From: UBA12170 sp964293475
GTDB taxonomy: Bacteria > Bacteroidota > Bacteroidia > Bacteroidales > UBA12170
Assembly (NCBI GenBank): GCA_964293475.1
Contig: CAXYYJ010000006.1
Coordinates: 47,631-111,630 of the forward strand
Reading direction: 5' to 3'
Length of the DNA stretch: 64,000 bases
Of the stretch, positions 16,406 to 24,824 are shown piece by piece. The notes below the pieces were generated by a model. That model had not been told where the DNA came from. It saw only the letters and a list, made by a program, of their open reading frames with translations, and searched no databases. A program made the position numbers and the translations under genes. Every line of letters begins with the position of its first letter. Position 1 is the stretch's first letter.

Positions 16406-19195
16406 CTATGCTGCTAATACTTTTTCGGTTAAATGTAAAATTTCGTCAATCTCTTTTTGATTGAAGATGCCTCTGATGCCTTCGGGATGAAGCATGGTAA
16501 AAGGAGATTCAATCAGGTTACGTTTGCTCACATCACCTTTTTCCAACACAAAATTCTTGAGCAAATCAAGAAATTGAAGTTGTCGGCTGGTAAGGTAGCT
16601 ATGTTTGGCAGTAAAATCATCAAAGGCTTTGGTAACTGTTTCGGCAAAAGTTTCTAATTGTTCTATGCCCAGAATATGCTTGATAAACTGCACCAATGCT
16701 GCTTTGCGGTGGTTGTATACCTTGCGAAGCAAATCAATAGTAATATGCGGGTGCTCGTTGTGTAGCTCTTCGGCTAATTGCCCGGCTTCTTCTGTTGTAA
16801 TTTCCTGCCCCTGTTTTAGTTTTTGTAAAATCGGACTACCAGAAACGAGTTCATTAATTTTCTTTTCAACCAGTTCGCGGTATTTGGCTACACTCAATGC
16901 CTCATGTTGCGGGCCAAACTCAACGTATTCTTTTTCAATAACAATGTCTTTCAGGTTAAACTTTGGGGGGCCTAAAGGAATTACCGTTTCACGGTATTTC
17001 ATCAAAGGTGAAAGTTTTTGAATCAGTTCTTCGAACTTGTCTTCGTTAATGGTTGCCCAATAATGATTGGTTTGTGCCTTACGGATCAATTCCTGTTCTC
17101 GTGCCACAATGTTTACGCTCAAGGGCAGTTCGCCTATTTCTTCAATGATACTTTCTTTCAACGTTTCAAATTTTTCTGTTTCTCCGGCCAAATGAGCCAA
17201 CGAAACTTCCACAATGTCTTTTTCAAATCGCATGGCTTTGAAATCAACATCCGAAACAGTGCGCATTAATGGTTTTACAACAGCTACCAGAAATTCCATT
17301 TTGTCGGCAGTCAGATTAATCCAAAAGTTTTCATCTTCCATTCGTTGCAGCTCATTTCGGGCTTCCATAATAACTACCGATTTTGCCGGAAGGGCTTCAA
17401 CCTGTTTTCTGATTTTCTGAACTTCTTTGTTTACAATTTCAGATTTACCTTGTGTTTGAGCTTCTTCAATTTTATCTAATCGTACACCAAACAAACGAAC
17501 AGGCAAAGGGATTTGTCCTTTTAGTTCTTTACCTCTTGGGTTGAGCTTGAAATATTCAAAATTGTCCCAACAATCGAGAACCAGGAAATTATCTTTTTGA
17601 GTGCACCATGGATTTATTTTTTCAAGTTCGAGTAGTCGGGTTCCTCTGCCTATCATTTGCCAAAACTTGGTGTAACTGTAAACGGGTTTTGCAAAAACCA
17701 GATTCACCAATTCCCGAACATCAATTCCTGTGTCGAGCATGTCAACACTTATTGCAATTCGTGGCATATCGTTGTGAACAAATTGGTCGAGCAATCCGCC
17801 TTTACCGTAAACTCTTGGGTCTTCGCTTACCAATACCTTAGCTAATTCGCCTTTGTATTCGGGATAAAGTGAGTCGAATATCTCTTCAACTCGCCTTGCA
17901 TGGGCTTTGCTTATGCAAAAGAAAATTGTTTTTCCTGGCAACACGCCGTTAGCATCTTTGATGCTTTCTTCCATGAATTCACGGACAATCAAGGCATTTG
18001 TTCCCCGGTTGATTACTTTCTTTTCAATATCTGTTCCTTCGTAATTGATTTCTTCAATTTCCTTTCCTTCCAACATCAGCTTTTGTTGGTCTTCCAACGA
18101 AATAGTCCGCTTGTTTATTCCTTCGTCCTGAAATTTAGTTTTGATTTTCATTACCTGAAAATTGCTCAGGAATGGCGGAATGTGATTTACAGCTTCATCA
18201 TAGGAATATGCAAAGGTTGGAACACCATCTTCACACTCAAATAATTGAAAAGTGTTGTGGTCTATTACATCGGTTGGCGTGGCAGTTAAGCCAAGTGTTA
18301 TGGTATTGAAATAGTCGAGAATTTCCTGATAGGTATTATAAATGCTACGGTGACTTTCGTCCACCACAATCAAATCAAAAAAATGAGGGCTTAACGATTT
18401 TTCTTCACTCCGAATTACATTCAACATGGTTGGATAAGTTGATACATAAATCCTTCTATCGGAGGCAATATCTTTTTCGCCTTGTTTTGGCCAGCGAGGT
18501 TCGTTGGGCAAATGTTCTTTGAAAGCTTCCAGTGTTTGGTCGCGCAAAGCGATTCTGTCCACCAAAAACAAAACTCGTTCTGCCCAACCAGCTCTCATAA
18601 ATGCATCAACCAAAGCGATACAGGTTCTTGTCTTGCCCGTGCCAGTTGCCATGACCAACAAAAATTTGCGTTTCCGTTTTTCAATAGCTTCCATAACGGA
18701 ACGAATGGAGGCAATCTGATAATTACGTCCTGCAATTTTGGTATTGATGAGTTCACCAGCCAATTGTTTTCTTGCCTTACGAATGTATGAATAGCGTTCA
18801 AGATCATCACGGGTTGGGAAACCATACACTTTTTTAGGGGGATAATTTCCCAAATCCCAAAAGTAAATGTCGTGTCCGTTGGTATAAAAGCAAAAAGGCA
18901 ATTCAACACCTTGGGTTGATTGAATGTTGTGGCAGTATTGTTTGGCTTGTTCCCGTCCGAGAGCCGCATCAACAGAAGTCTTTTTAGCTTCTACAACAGC
19001 AAGCGATTTGCCATCTTTTCCCAAAAGGACATAGTCGCTGTATTGATGACCAGCGTAAGGAGTTGCAGGTTCTTCTACAACTGTTAAATGAATATCAAAT
19101 TCTTCAATTACCTGAGTTCGGTCAGTCACTTTCCAACCCGCTTGTTTCAAGCGTTTGTCAATGATTTCTTTCCTTGTCAGTTTTTCGTTTTTCAT
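16406..19195 (-). CDS. hsdR: Type I restriction enzyme motor/nuclease subunit HsdR
   Basis: 929 residues. N-terminal PD-(D/E)xK nuclease: D54 in YSDYVLL and E69-x-K71 in VVEAKK. SF2 helicase/translocase motor: Walker A MATGTGKT (182-189), DESH box (279-282), TATP motif III (304-307) and the motif VI-like IGRGTRL. The C-terminal third is the helical domain that binds the HsdM2S core (EcoEI-type). HsdR cleaves unmethylated DNA after ATP-driven translocation. First gene of the four-gene operon; the next begins after a 1-bp gap. All key residues are present, so the system looks active. Confidence 0.96.
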   Translation of the reverse strand: MKNEKLTRKEIIDKRLKQAGWKVTDRTQVIEEFDIHLTVVEEPATPYAGHQYSDYVLLGKDGKSLAVVEAKKTSVDAALGREQAKQYCHNIQSTQGVELPFCFYTNGHDIYFWDLGNYPPKKVYGFPTRDDLERYSYIRKARKQLAGELINTKIAGRNYQIASIRSVMEAIEKRKRKFLLVMATGTGKTRTCIALVDAFMRAGWAERVLFLVDRIALRDQTLEAFKEHLPNEPRWPKQGEKDIASDRRIYVSTYPTMLNVIRSEEKSLSPHFFDLIVVDESHRSIYNTYQEILDYFNTITLGLTATPTDVIDHNTFQLFECEDGVPTFAYSYDEAVNHIPPFLSNFQVMKIKTKFQDEGINKRTISLEDQQKLMLEGKEIEEINYEGTDIEKKVINRGTNALIVREFMEESIKDANGVLPGKTIFFCISKAHARRVEEIFDSLYPEYKGELAKVLVSEDPRVYGKGGLLDQFVHNDMPRIAISVDMLDTGIDVRELVNLVFAKPVYSYTKFWQMIGRGTRLLELEKINPWCTQKDNFLVLDCWDNFEYFKLNPRGKELKGQIPLPVRLFGVRLDKIEEAQTQGKSEIVNKEVQKIRKQVEALPAKSVVIMEARNELQRMEDENFWINLTADKMEFLVAVVKPLMRTVSDVDFKAMRFEKDIVEVSLAHLAGETEKFETLKESIIEEIGELPLSVNIVAREQELIRKAQTNHYWATINEDKFEELIQKLSPLMKYRETVIPLGPPKFNLKDIVIEKEYVEFGPQHEALSVAKYRELVEKKINELVSGSPILQKLKQGQEITTEEAGQLAEELHNEHPHITIDLLRKVYNHRKAALVQFIKHILGIEQLETFAETVTKAFDDFTAKHSYLTSRQLQFLDLLKNFVLEKGDVSKRNLIESPFTMLHPEGIRGIFNQKEIDEILHLTEKVLAA

Positions 19196-19215
19196 TTATA
19201 TTCTATATCAAACGT

Positions 19216-19223
19216 CAAAAATA
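19216..19223 (-). promoter_or_regulatory. Possible -7 box for the hsd operon
   Basis: Minus-strand TATTTTTG (TAnnTTTG) ends 20 bases before the hsdR ATG. A second match, TAATTTTG, lies at 19232-19239. Neither has a TTG at the ideal -33 distance, so the assignment is tentative. Confidence 0.35.
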
Positions 19224-19271
19224 CTAATGTTCAAAATTAGTTATAATTGTAACAAATTATCCTCTAATAAT

Positions 19272-19811
19272 CTATTCCATTATTGGTATAATTTCTACTA
19301 TTTCTCCAGTCCCAAAAAAATCTTCAGACGCATCCATTTTATTCCAAGAAACTACCCAGGAGCTATTATCGTCACCTTGTATATCTGCTTCAGATTCAAT
19401 TTTAATTCTTATCTTATTGACAGCATGCATACTAACTACAATAAAAAAGCTATCCGACCATCTATCTTCAATTTTTCTAAAAAACAATTCTTGATCTCTT
19501 GTTATTGGAAAGTCAAAATAAAACGAGTGATAAAATCCTGTTTTTACTGACAAAAATAATTCATCATTTTTTTCATAAATATCATTAATCATGAAAAAAT
19601 TTGACTCAATAACGGGTTTATAATCAACACTATAATCAAAAGTCAGGGTGTCCCATTGGTAAATTATTCCAAATTTTTCCTTAAGATTATTAATTACCAT
19701 TTTCTCATGAATGTTAATTTGTTCTATCCTTTTACTTTCAGCTTTTTTTTCATTGTTGGTACAAGATATTAATACCATTCCTATCATTAAAGCTCCAACA
19801 AAATTTCTCAT
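19272..19811 (-). CDS. Hypothetical lipoprotein
   Basis: 179 residues with a lipoprotein signal: hydrophobic stretch then the lipobox LISC (about residues 14-17), followed by TNNEKKAES, so it is probably membrane-anchored through lipidated Cys17. The mature part alternates acidic and aromatic residues with predicted beta strands and no motif I can name. It lies directly upstream of hsdR on the same strand (76 bp), but that gap carries promoter-like boxes, so co-transcription is uncertain. AT-richer than its neighbours. Confidence 0.75.
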   Translation of the reverse strand: MRNFVGALMIGMVLISCTNNEKKAESKRIEQINIHEKMVINNLKEKFGIIYQWDTLTFDYSVDYKPVIESNFFMINDIYEKNDELFLSVKTGFYHSFYFDFPITRDQELFFRKIEDRWSDSFFIVVSMHAVNKIRIKIESEADIQGDDNSSWVVSWNKMDASEDFFGTGEIVEIIPIME

Positions 19812-20074
19812 ATTTTTTTATTTAAAACCCTGTATATCAATAAATATATAATTGAAATAAAAATAACCAACCATTTCCTGTTTTTGAGAAATAAAATTTA
19901 GTTCATATAAATGCACTAAGTTTCCAACTGAAGTATTTAAACAGCTAAACTAACAAAATTCTAAATATACATATCCTTTTAAAACGAAAACTAATTCAGA
20001 ACTTTCACTGACTCCCAAATAGCGCTGGGGCAAAACGAAATCTCAACAAAAATTTCCCATGCCACCCTCCCCCA

Positions 20075-21433
20075 TCACTTCACCCAAATGGTCTTGAGGT
20101 TCAGAAATTCTTTTATGCCATAGTGCGAGAGCTCGCGGCCAAAACCCGATTTCTTTATCCCCCCAAAAGGCAACCGCGGATCGGATTTGGTCATGCCATT
20201 CACAAATACAGCTCCGCTTTCTATCTGCCTGGCGCAGCGGATTCCACGCTCTGTATCGCGGGTCCAAATGCTTCCGCCCAACCCAAAATCGCTGTCGTTG
20301 GCCAATTCCAGGGCTTCTTCTTCGCTCCCAACTTCAAAAATGGAAAACACCGGTCCAAAGGTCTCCTCGTAATAGATTTTCATTTCTTTCCGCAATCCCG
20401 TTATTATAGTGGGCTCAAAATAAAATCCCTCGCCAGCCACCGGCTTTCCGCCTGTCAGAATGGTTGCTCCGTTCTCCACAGCATCGTCAATTTGTTGCTG
20501 AAGTTCTGTGAGCAAATCGCGACGCGCCATGGGGCCGAGTTTGGTGGTCATTTCCATGGGGTTTCCCATGGGCCAGTTCTTCAATTCCTGCTGCAAAAGC
20601 TCCAAAAACTCCGGGGCTATTTTCTGGTGGAGAATGAATCGCTTGGCAGCAATGCAGCTTTGTCCGTTGTTGAGCAAACGCGAAAAGGCTCCCCATTTCA
20701 CGGCTTCGGACAAATCGGCATCTTCCAGCACAATAAAAGCATCGGCACCGCCCAATTCCATCACCGATTTCTTCAGCTCTTTTCCCGATCGCGAAGCTAC
20801 TTTGCTCCCCGCAAACTCACTTCCGGTGAGGGTGGTGGCTTTTATCAGCGGATGGTCTATCACGCCTTCCACCTGTTGACTTCCAATAACCAGATTGCGA
20901 AATAAATGGACAGGGAACCCGGCTTCGTGAAAAATTTCTTCGATGGCTATGGCGCAACCCATCACATTGCTGGCATGTTTTAAAACCGCTGCATTTCCGG
21001 CCATGAGCGCCGGCGCGGCAAACCTAAAAACCTGCCAAAACGGAAAATTCCAGGGCATCACGGCCAACACAATCCCCAAAGGTTCAAAACTCACAAAACT
21101 TTGGGAAGCATCGGAGGTCATATGCTCATCCTGAAGCATCTGCTCAGCATTTTGGGCATAATACTCGCAAACCCATGCCGACTTCTCCACCTCGGCCATG
21201 CTCTCGCCCATGGGTTTTCCCATTTCCTGCGAAATGATGGTGGCGTATTTTTCCTTGTTGCTGCGCAAGACTCCGGCTGCATTCATCATCAAGGCTGAGC
21301 GGTGTTCAAAAGGAGTTGTTTTCCATTGTAACCACTCCCGATGAACCAAATCTATGGTATGTTCCACCTGACTAAAATCCCATTCCGCGTATTCGCGAAT
21401 AAGTTGATTGGTGGCTGGATTGATACTAATCAT
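20075..21433 (-). CDS. NAD(P)-dependent aldehyde dehydrogenase (succinate-semialdehyde dehydrogenase type)
   Basis: 452 residues from the ATG at 21433; the frame is open another 18 codons upstream but that part is Lys/Arg-rich and unlike the family. It oxidises an aldehyde to the acid. Visible: PWNFPFWQ (127-134, with N129 of the oxyanion hole), the general-base Glu226 in MELGGADAF, the catalytic Cys260 in NNGQSCIA, and the C-terminal SDPRLPFGGIKKSGFGREL signature. The short ~450-residue length and the KSDPRLPFGG motif fit the succinate-semialdehyde dehydrogenase group; substrate remains inferred. Stands alone, divergent from a ROK regulator 245 bp away. Confidence 0.9.
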   Translation of the reverse strand: MISINPATNQLIREYAEWDFSQVEHTIDLVHREWLQWKTTPFEHRSALMMNAAGVLRSNKEKYATIISQEMGKPMGESMAEVEKSAWVCEYYAQNAEQMLQDEHMTSDASQSFVSFEPLGIVLAVMPWNFPFWQVFRFAAPALMAGNAAVLKHASNVMGCAIAIEEIFHEAGFPVHLFRNLVIGSQQVEGVIDHPLIKATTLTGSEFAGSKVASRSGKELKKSVMELGGADAFIVLEDADLSEAVKWGAFSRLLNNGQSCIAAKRFILHQKIAPEFLELLQQELKNWPMGNPMEMTTKLGPMARRDLLTELQQQIDDAVENGATILTGGKPVAGEGFYFEPTIITGLRKEMKIYYEETFGPVFSIFEVGSEEEALELANDSDFGLGGSIWTRDTERGIRCARQIESGAVFVNGMTKSDPRLPFGGIKKSGFGRELSHYGIKEFLNLKTIWVK

Positions 21434-21607
21434 GGTCAGAAATTTTTTTCGTTTTCGTTTATTTGGTTTTGAGCTCCGGTGAGCCAACTTACTGATGAAA
21501 CAAATTTCGATAAAATTTTTTCATGTTTTCAGTTTCCTCCCAAATTGTAAATATTGCATGCCATTCAAAGATTTTAGGTGTTTTACTCAACCCCTTTTTT
21601 TATGAAA

Positions 21608-21642
21608 TTTTGTTTCTATCTGAATAAAATAATATACCTTCG
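21608..21642 (+). promoter_or_regulatory. Possible promoter of the ROK regulator gene
   Basis: TTTTG at 21608-21612 and TACCTTCG at 21635-21642 (one base from TAnnTTTG), 22 bp apart, 36 bases before the ATG at 21679. Confidence 0.35.
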
Positions 21643-21678
21643 CCACTTTATAAAATTTTATTGTTAAAATCAAATTTA

Positions 21679-22932
21679 ATGAATAACATCTTACTCGAAA
21701 GACCTGTAAATACTAATGGTTCCTCCAATATTGAACTTAAGAAAATCTTTCAAAAAAATCAGATTATTGAGTATTTATATCGCATAGGTCCTACTTCGAA
21801 TCCCGAAATTGCCCGATACACCAAAATGAGCTCTCCCACCATTACCAAACTCCTTCAGGAATTGATTGATTTGGATATTGTTATGGATATGGGAATTGGC
21901 GAATCCATTGGCGGACGGAAACCCAATCTGTTCGGCATCAACCCAAATGCCCGCTATGTAATTGGCATCGACATCGATTGCCGCATGGTGAAACTGGGGA
22001 TTTTTAATCTGGCCAACGATGCTGTTTCGGAAATTATTACCTATTTCGGAAATGTGAAGAACAAGAACGAAATGTTCATCGAGCTGTTCAGCCAACTCGA
22101 CAAATTATTAGCCACTGCCAACCTCGATCCGGAAAAATTTCTGGGCATCGGCGTTTCCATCCCCGGCCTTATCAACTCCAAAACAGGCCAGACTTATCTC
22201 GATTTAAGAATCGACAACCAAACCCTACCCGAAGTTTTTCAGGAGAAATACCATCTCCCAACCATCATCGACAGCGATAGCCGCGTAATGGCCATCGGCG
22301 AACAGGCATTTGGTTTTGCCAAAAACAAAAAAGATGTGCTTTGCCTCAATATTTGCGATGGCGTGGGTTTGGGAATGATTCTCAATGGCATTGTGTATCG
22401 CGGAAAAAGTGGATTGGCGGGTGAATTTGGTCATATCAACGTGGTGAAAGACGGTAATCTCTGCACCTGCGGAAAATATGGTTGCCTGGAAACTGTTGCC
22501 AGCGGTGGCGCTCTGATTGAACAAGCCCAACAAGGAATTAAAAAAGGTCAGGAGAGTATTATCAAGGAAATGGTGAAAGGAAATCTGGATGATATTCATG
22601 TGGCCGACATCATTGAAGCGGTGAATATGGGCGATGTTTTTGCCATCGAAATCATTAACAAACTGGGTCATTTCCTGGGCGAAGCTTTGGCATCGCTGGT
22701 GCATATTTTTAACCCCGAAATGATTATTGTGGGCGGGAAAGTAGCTTTGGCCGGCGATTATCTCATCAACCCCATTCACAATACGTTGAACAAATACACC
22801 ATAAGCCATATTAAAAAAGATACCGAGTTGGTTACTTCTTTCCTCCAGGATAAAGTGAAGCTGCTGGGCTCTGTGGCCATGGTGATGAATCAGGTTTTTG
22901 ACGAATCGGTGGAGGAAATGAAATTTCTTTAA
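21679..22932 (+). CDS. ROK-family transcriptional regulator (NagC/XylR type)
   Basis: 417 residues from the ATG at 21679 (a TTG 18 bases earlier is possible). The N-terminal winged HTH (about 22-75: IIEYLYRIGPTSNPEIARYTKMSSPTITKLLQEL) is followed by the ROK sugar-kinase-like fold with VIGIDID, the glycine-rich GVGLGMILNG and the zinc-site signature CTCGKYGCLE. Such proteins repress sugar-uptake or catabolic genes until a sugar ligand binds. No sugar genes adjoin it, so the target is unknown. Its stop codon overlaps that of the convergent hydrolase gene: the palindrome TTAA (22929-22932) provides both stops. Confidence 0.92.
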   Translation: MNNILLERPVNTNGSSNIELKKIFQKNQIIEYLYRIGPTSNPEIARYTKMSSPTITKLLQELIDLDIVMDMGIGESIGGRKPNLFGINPNARYVIGIDIDCRMVKLGIFNLANDAVSEIITYFGNVKNKNEMFIELFSQLDKLLATANLDPEKFLGIGVSIPGLINSKTGQTYLDLRIDNQTLPEVFQEKYHLPTIIDSDSRVMAIGEQAFGFAKNKKDVLCLNICDGVGLGMILNGIVYRGKSGLAGEFGHINVVKDGNLCTCGKYGCLETVASGGALIEQAQQGIKKGQESIIKEMVKGNLDDIHVADIIEAVNMGDVFAIEIINKLGHFLGEALASLVHIFNPEMIIVGGKVALAGDYLINPIHNTLNKYTISHIKKDTELVTSFLQDKVKLLGSVAMVMNQVFDESVEEMKFL

Positions 22933-23714
22933 TGCTTTGTTGCTGAATGGTTTTTCAATAAAAAACCAGTAATTCTACCCAAAACAGGGTCTTTCAATTG
23001 AAAATGGGGCGTATGTCCGCATTGTTCTATGAGCCAGACCTCAGCCCGACACAGCTCCTGGAGCTTGTAAACCTGCTCCGGACTTCCATATTCATCATCC
23101 ATCCCCTGAATGGCCAAAACCGGGCAACGAATTTCCATGAGCTCGCCAAACATATTCCAGCCATAGAACTTTTCCGAAAGCCATTTATTGGCCCAATGAT
23201 AGAAAACCCAATCGACTTTTGAACCATGAAACCGCTCCAAAGGCAAGCGAAATTTCTGGGGATAAAGCTCTTTGATGGCGGCTATTCCCCGCCGGCTGAT
23301 GTCTTCTATCATCACATGAGCGGCTTCGGTTACCACACTCAGAGCCATTTCCGGAAATCGGGCTGCAAACAACAAAGCCACCGAGCCTCCATCGCTGTGA
23401 CCCCACAAATGGCAATTGGTAATCTTGAGCTGTTGAAGCAATCCGGGTAAAACCACCTGAGCTTCGTGGCGGAGATAGTCGGGCGGATAATCTGTGGGAG
23501 CGGGCGACGATTTGCCATAGCCTGTACGGTCGTAAACCAAAATGCTCCAATGCAACCCGCTGAATAAAATCTGGGGAATATCTTTCCACTGAGCCACGGA
23601 GCCAAGCCCCTCGTGAAGCAAAACCAGAACCGGCGCTTCAAAATTCTGCCTGTAAAACTCGTAATAAATCAGGCCATTGCCCACTTCCACTTGTCCTGTC
23701 GACTTCATGATCAA
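22929..23714 (-). CDS. Alpha/beta-fold hydrolase
   Basis: 261 residues (a start at the second Met, 23708, is also possible). Alpha/beta hydrolase fold with the nucleophile elbow GHSDGGS, an oxyanion-hole region LLHEGLGS, the acid in GMDDEYG and the histidine in CGHTPHFQL near the end. Likely an esterase, thioesterase or C-C hydrolase acting on a small cytosolic substrate (no signal peptide). Its start overlaps the tcdA stop by 4 bp, so the two are co-translated. No more specific substrate can be read. Confidence 0.88.
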   Translation of the reverse strand: MIMKSTGQVEVGNGLIYYEFYRQNFEAPVLVLLHEGLGSVAQWKDIPQILFSGLHWSILVYDRTGYGKSSPAPTDYPPDYLRHEAQVVLPGLLQQLKITNCHLWGHSDGGSVALLFAARFPEMALSVVTEAAHVMIEDISRRGIAAIKELYPQKFRLPLERFHGSKVDWVFYHWANKWLSEKFYGWNMFGELMEIRCPVLAIQGMDDEYGSPEQVYKLQELCRAEVWLIEQCGHTPHFQLKDPVLGRITGFLLKNHSATKH

Positions 23715-24424
23715 CTGATTAAATCGCGGATAACTATGCTCGAAAGGAAATTTCCAAAAATGGCGGGCATATAACTCACCGTTCCAACTGTAGTTATTTT
23801 ATTCTGCTCATTTTCAGTGAGTATGATGGCCGAATTGTCGACGAGTTCGGGGGAGAAAACCACCTTTATGCCTTCGAAAACTCCAAGCCGGTGAAGCCTT
23901 TTGCGAAGAATGCGCGCCAGATTGTCGTTATGCGATTTGGAAATATCGGCAATTTGAACCATCGAGGGATCTGTTTTACCTCCTGCACCCATGGAGCTGG
24001 CCACACGGTGTCCTTTTTGCAGGCTGTGATAGAGAAGAAAAATCTTGGGGGCAAGGGTATCAATGGCATCCACCACATAATCGTAAGGATGGCTCAGAAT
24101 CTCTATCATTCGCTCGTCGCGGATATACTCGTTGACGACACGAATTTTTAAGTCGGGGTTTATATCGAGCAATCTCTGCTGCATCACAAGGGCTTTTTCC
24201 AAACCCTCGGTACTCACCAGTGCGGCTAATTGCCGGTTGCGGTTTCCGGGATGCACGCGGTCGCCGTCGACTATGGTTACCTCACCAACTCCTGCTCTCA
24301 CAATCTGTTCGGCGGCATAGGCACCTACTCCCCCCAGCCCCACAATGAGCACATGACTTTGTTGTAGTCGTTTTAATTTCTCTTCGCCAAAAAGTAGTTT
24401 GGTACGTTCTTGCCAGTTGGACAT
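23711..24424 (-). CDS. tcdA: tRNA threonylcarbamoyladenosine dehydratase (ThiF/E1-like)
   Basis: 237 residues. Adenylating E1-like Rossmann domain with VLIVGLGGVGAYAAEQIVRAGVG (nucleotide loop), DGDRVHPGNRNRQ and the TcdA-typical SSMGAGGKTDPSMVQIADIS. TcdA uses ATP to cyclise t6A37 in tRNA to ct6A. It is somewhat shorter at the C-terminus than E. coli TcdA (about 268 residues), as is common in this phylum. It lies 18 bp downstream of the HipB-like gene and upstream of the hydrolase (4-bp overlap), so all three may form one operon under the antitoxin's operators. Confidence 0.92.
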   Translation of the reverse strand: MSNWQERTKLLFGEEKLKRLQQSHVLIVGLGGVGAYAAEQIVRAGVGEVTIVDGDRVHPGNRNRQLAALVSTEGLEKALVMQQRLLDINPDLKIRVVNEYIRDERMIEILSHPYDYVVDAIDTLAPKIFLLYHSLQKGHRVASSMGAGGKTDPSMVQIADISKSHNDNLARILRKRLHRLGVFEGIKVVFSPELVDNSAIILTENEQNKITTVGTVSYMPAIFGNFLSSIVIRDLIS

Positions 24425-24442
24425 GGGCTTAAAATTTATGAA

Positions 24443-24655
24443 TTATGGCTTTATAATTTCCGACATATCTAATTTCACAGGGCCCACCTGATGCCCAAAC
24501 ATGCGCAAAACCAGATTCACTTTGTCTAAACGCAAGGTTGTTTTTCCTTGCTCCAGCTCGCGCAGAAAACGCAAACCAACGCCCGATTTTGCAGCCAATT
24601 CTGCCTGAGTTAGCTTCACCGACTTTCGCTTCGCTTTTACAAATTCGCTTATCAT
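24443..24655 (-). CDS. HipB/Y4mF-type XRE-family antitoxin or regulator without a toxin partner
   Basis: 70 residues, essentially one helix-turn-helix domain (LTQAELAAKSGVGLRFLRELEQGKTTLRLDKVNLVLRMFG) with a C-terminal tail. This is the pattern of HipB/Y4mF antitoxins, which bind DNA as dimers and repress their own promoter. No hipA-like toxin gene follows; tcdA is 18 bp downstream instead. The 100 bp upstream carry three copies of a matching palindrome (see separate entries), which supports autoregulation. It may now serve as a plain repressor of itself and tcdA. Confidence 0.88.
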   Translation of the reverse strand: MISEFVKAKRKSVKLTQAELAAKSGVGLRFLRELEQGKTTLRLDKVNLVLRMFGHQVGPVKLDMSEIIKP

Positions 24656-24659
24656 GATT

Positions 24660-24677
24660 TATACCCTTTTGGGTACG
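24660..24677. promoter_or_regulatory. Operator 1 for the HipB-like protein
   Basis: Inverted repeat TATACCC-TTTT-GGGTACG, 4 bp upstream of the ATG. It overlaps a TATTTTCG box at 24676-24683 (minus strand) that resembles a -7 element, so binding would block RNA polymerase. Confidence 0.7.
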
Positions 24678-24699
24678 AAAATAGTATTTTTCGCATTAT

Positions 24700-24717
24700 T
24701 ATACCATATCGGGTATA
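24700..24717. promoter_or_regulatory. Operator 2 for the HipB-like protein
   Basis: Inverted repeat TATACCA-TATC-GGGTATA, 40 bp from operator 1; same 7-4-7 architecture. Confidence 0.72.
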
Positions 24718-24738
24718 TTTTTAACAAAAAGCCCCATT

Positions 24739-24756
24739 TTAACCCTATCGGGTATA
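24739..24756. promoter_or_regulatory. Operator 3 for the HipB-like protein
   Basis: Inverted repeat TTAACCC-TATC-GGGTATA, 39 bp from operator 2; the near-constant spacing puts the three sites on about the same helix face. Confidence 0.7.
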
Positions 24757-24824
24757 TTTCTATAAAAACAAATCCTGCTGACTCGCAAAATGAAAAGATT
24801 CTTCGCTAACGCTCCGAACCAAAT

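Noticed and set aside
11757..19195. Restriction operon as part of a prophage or integrative element
   Set aside because: No integrase, transposase, attachment repeats or phage genes were found at either side.
24656..24824. Remnant hipA toxin gene near the HipB-like gene
   Set aside because: The region holds only operators and short non-coding sequence; no HipA kinase motifs in any frame.
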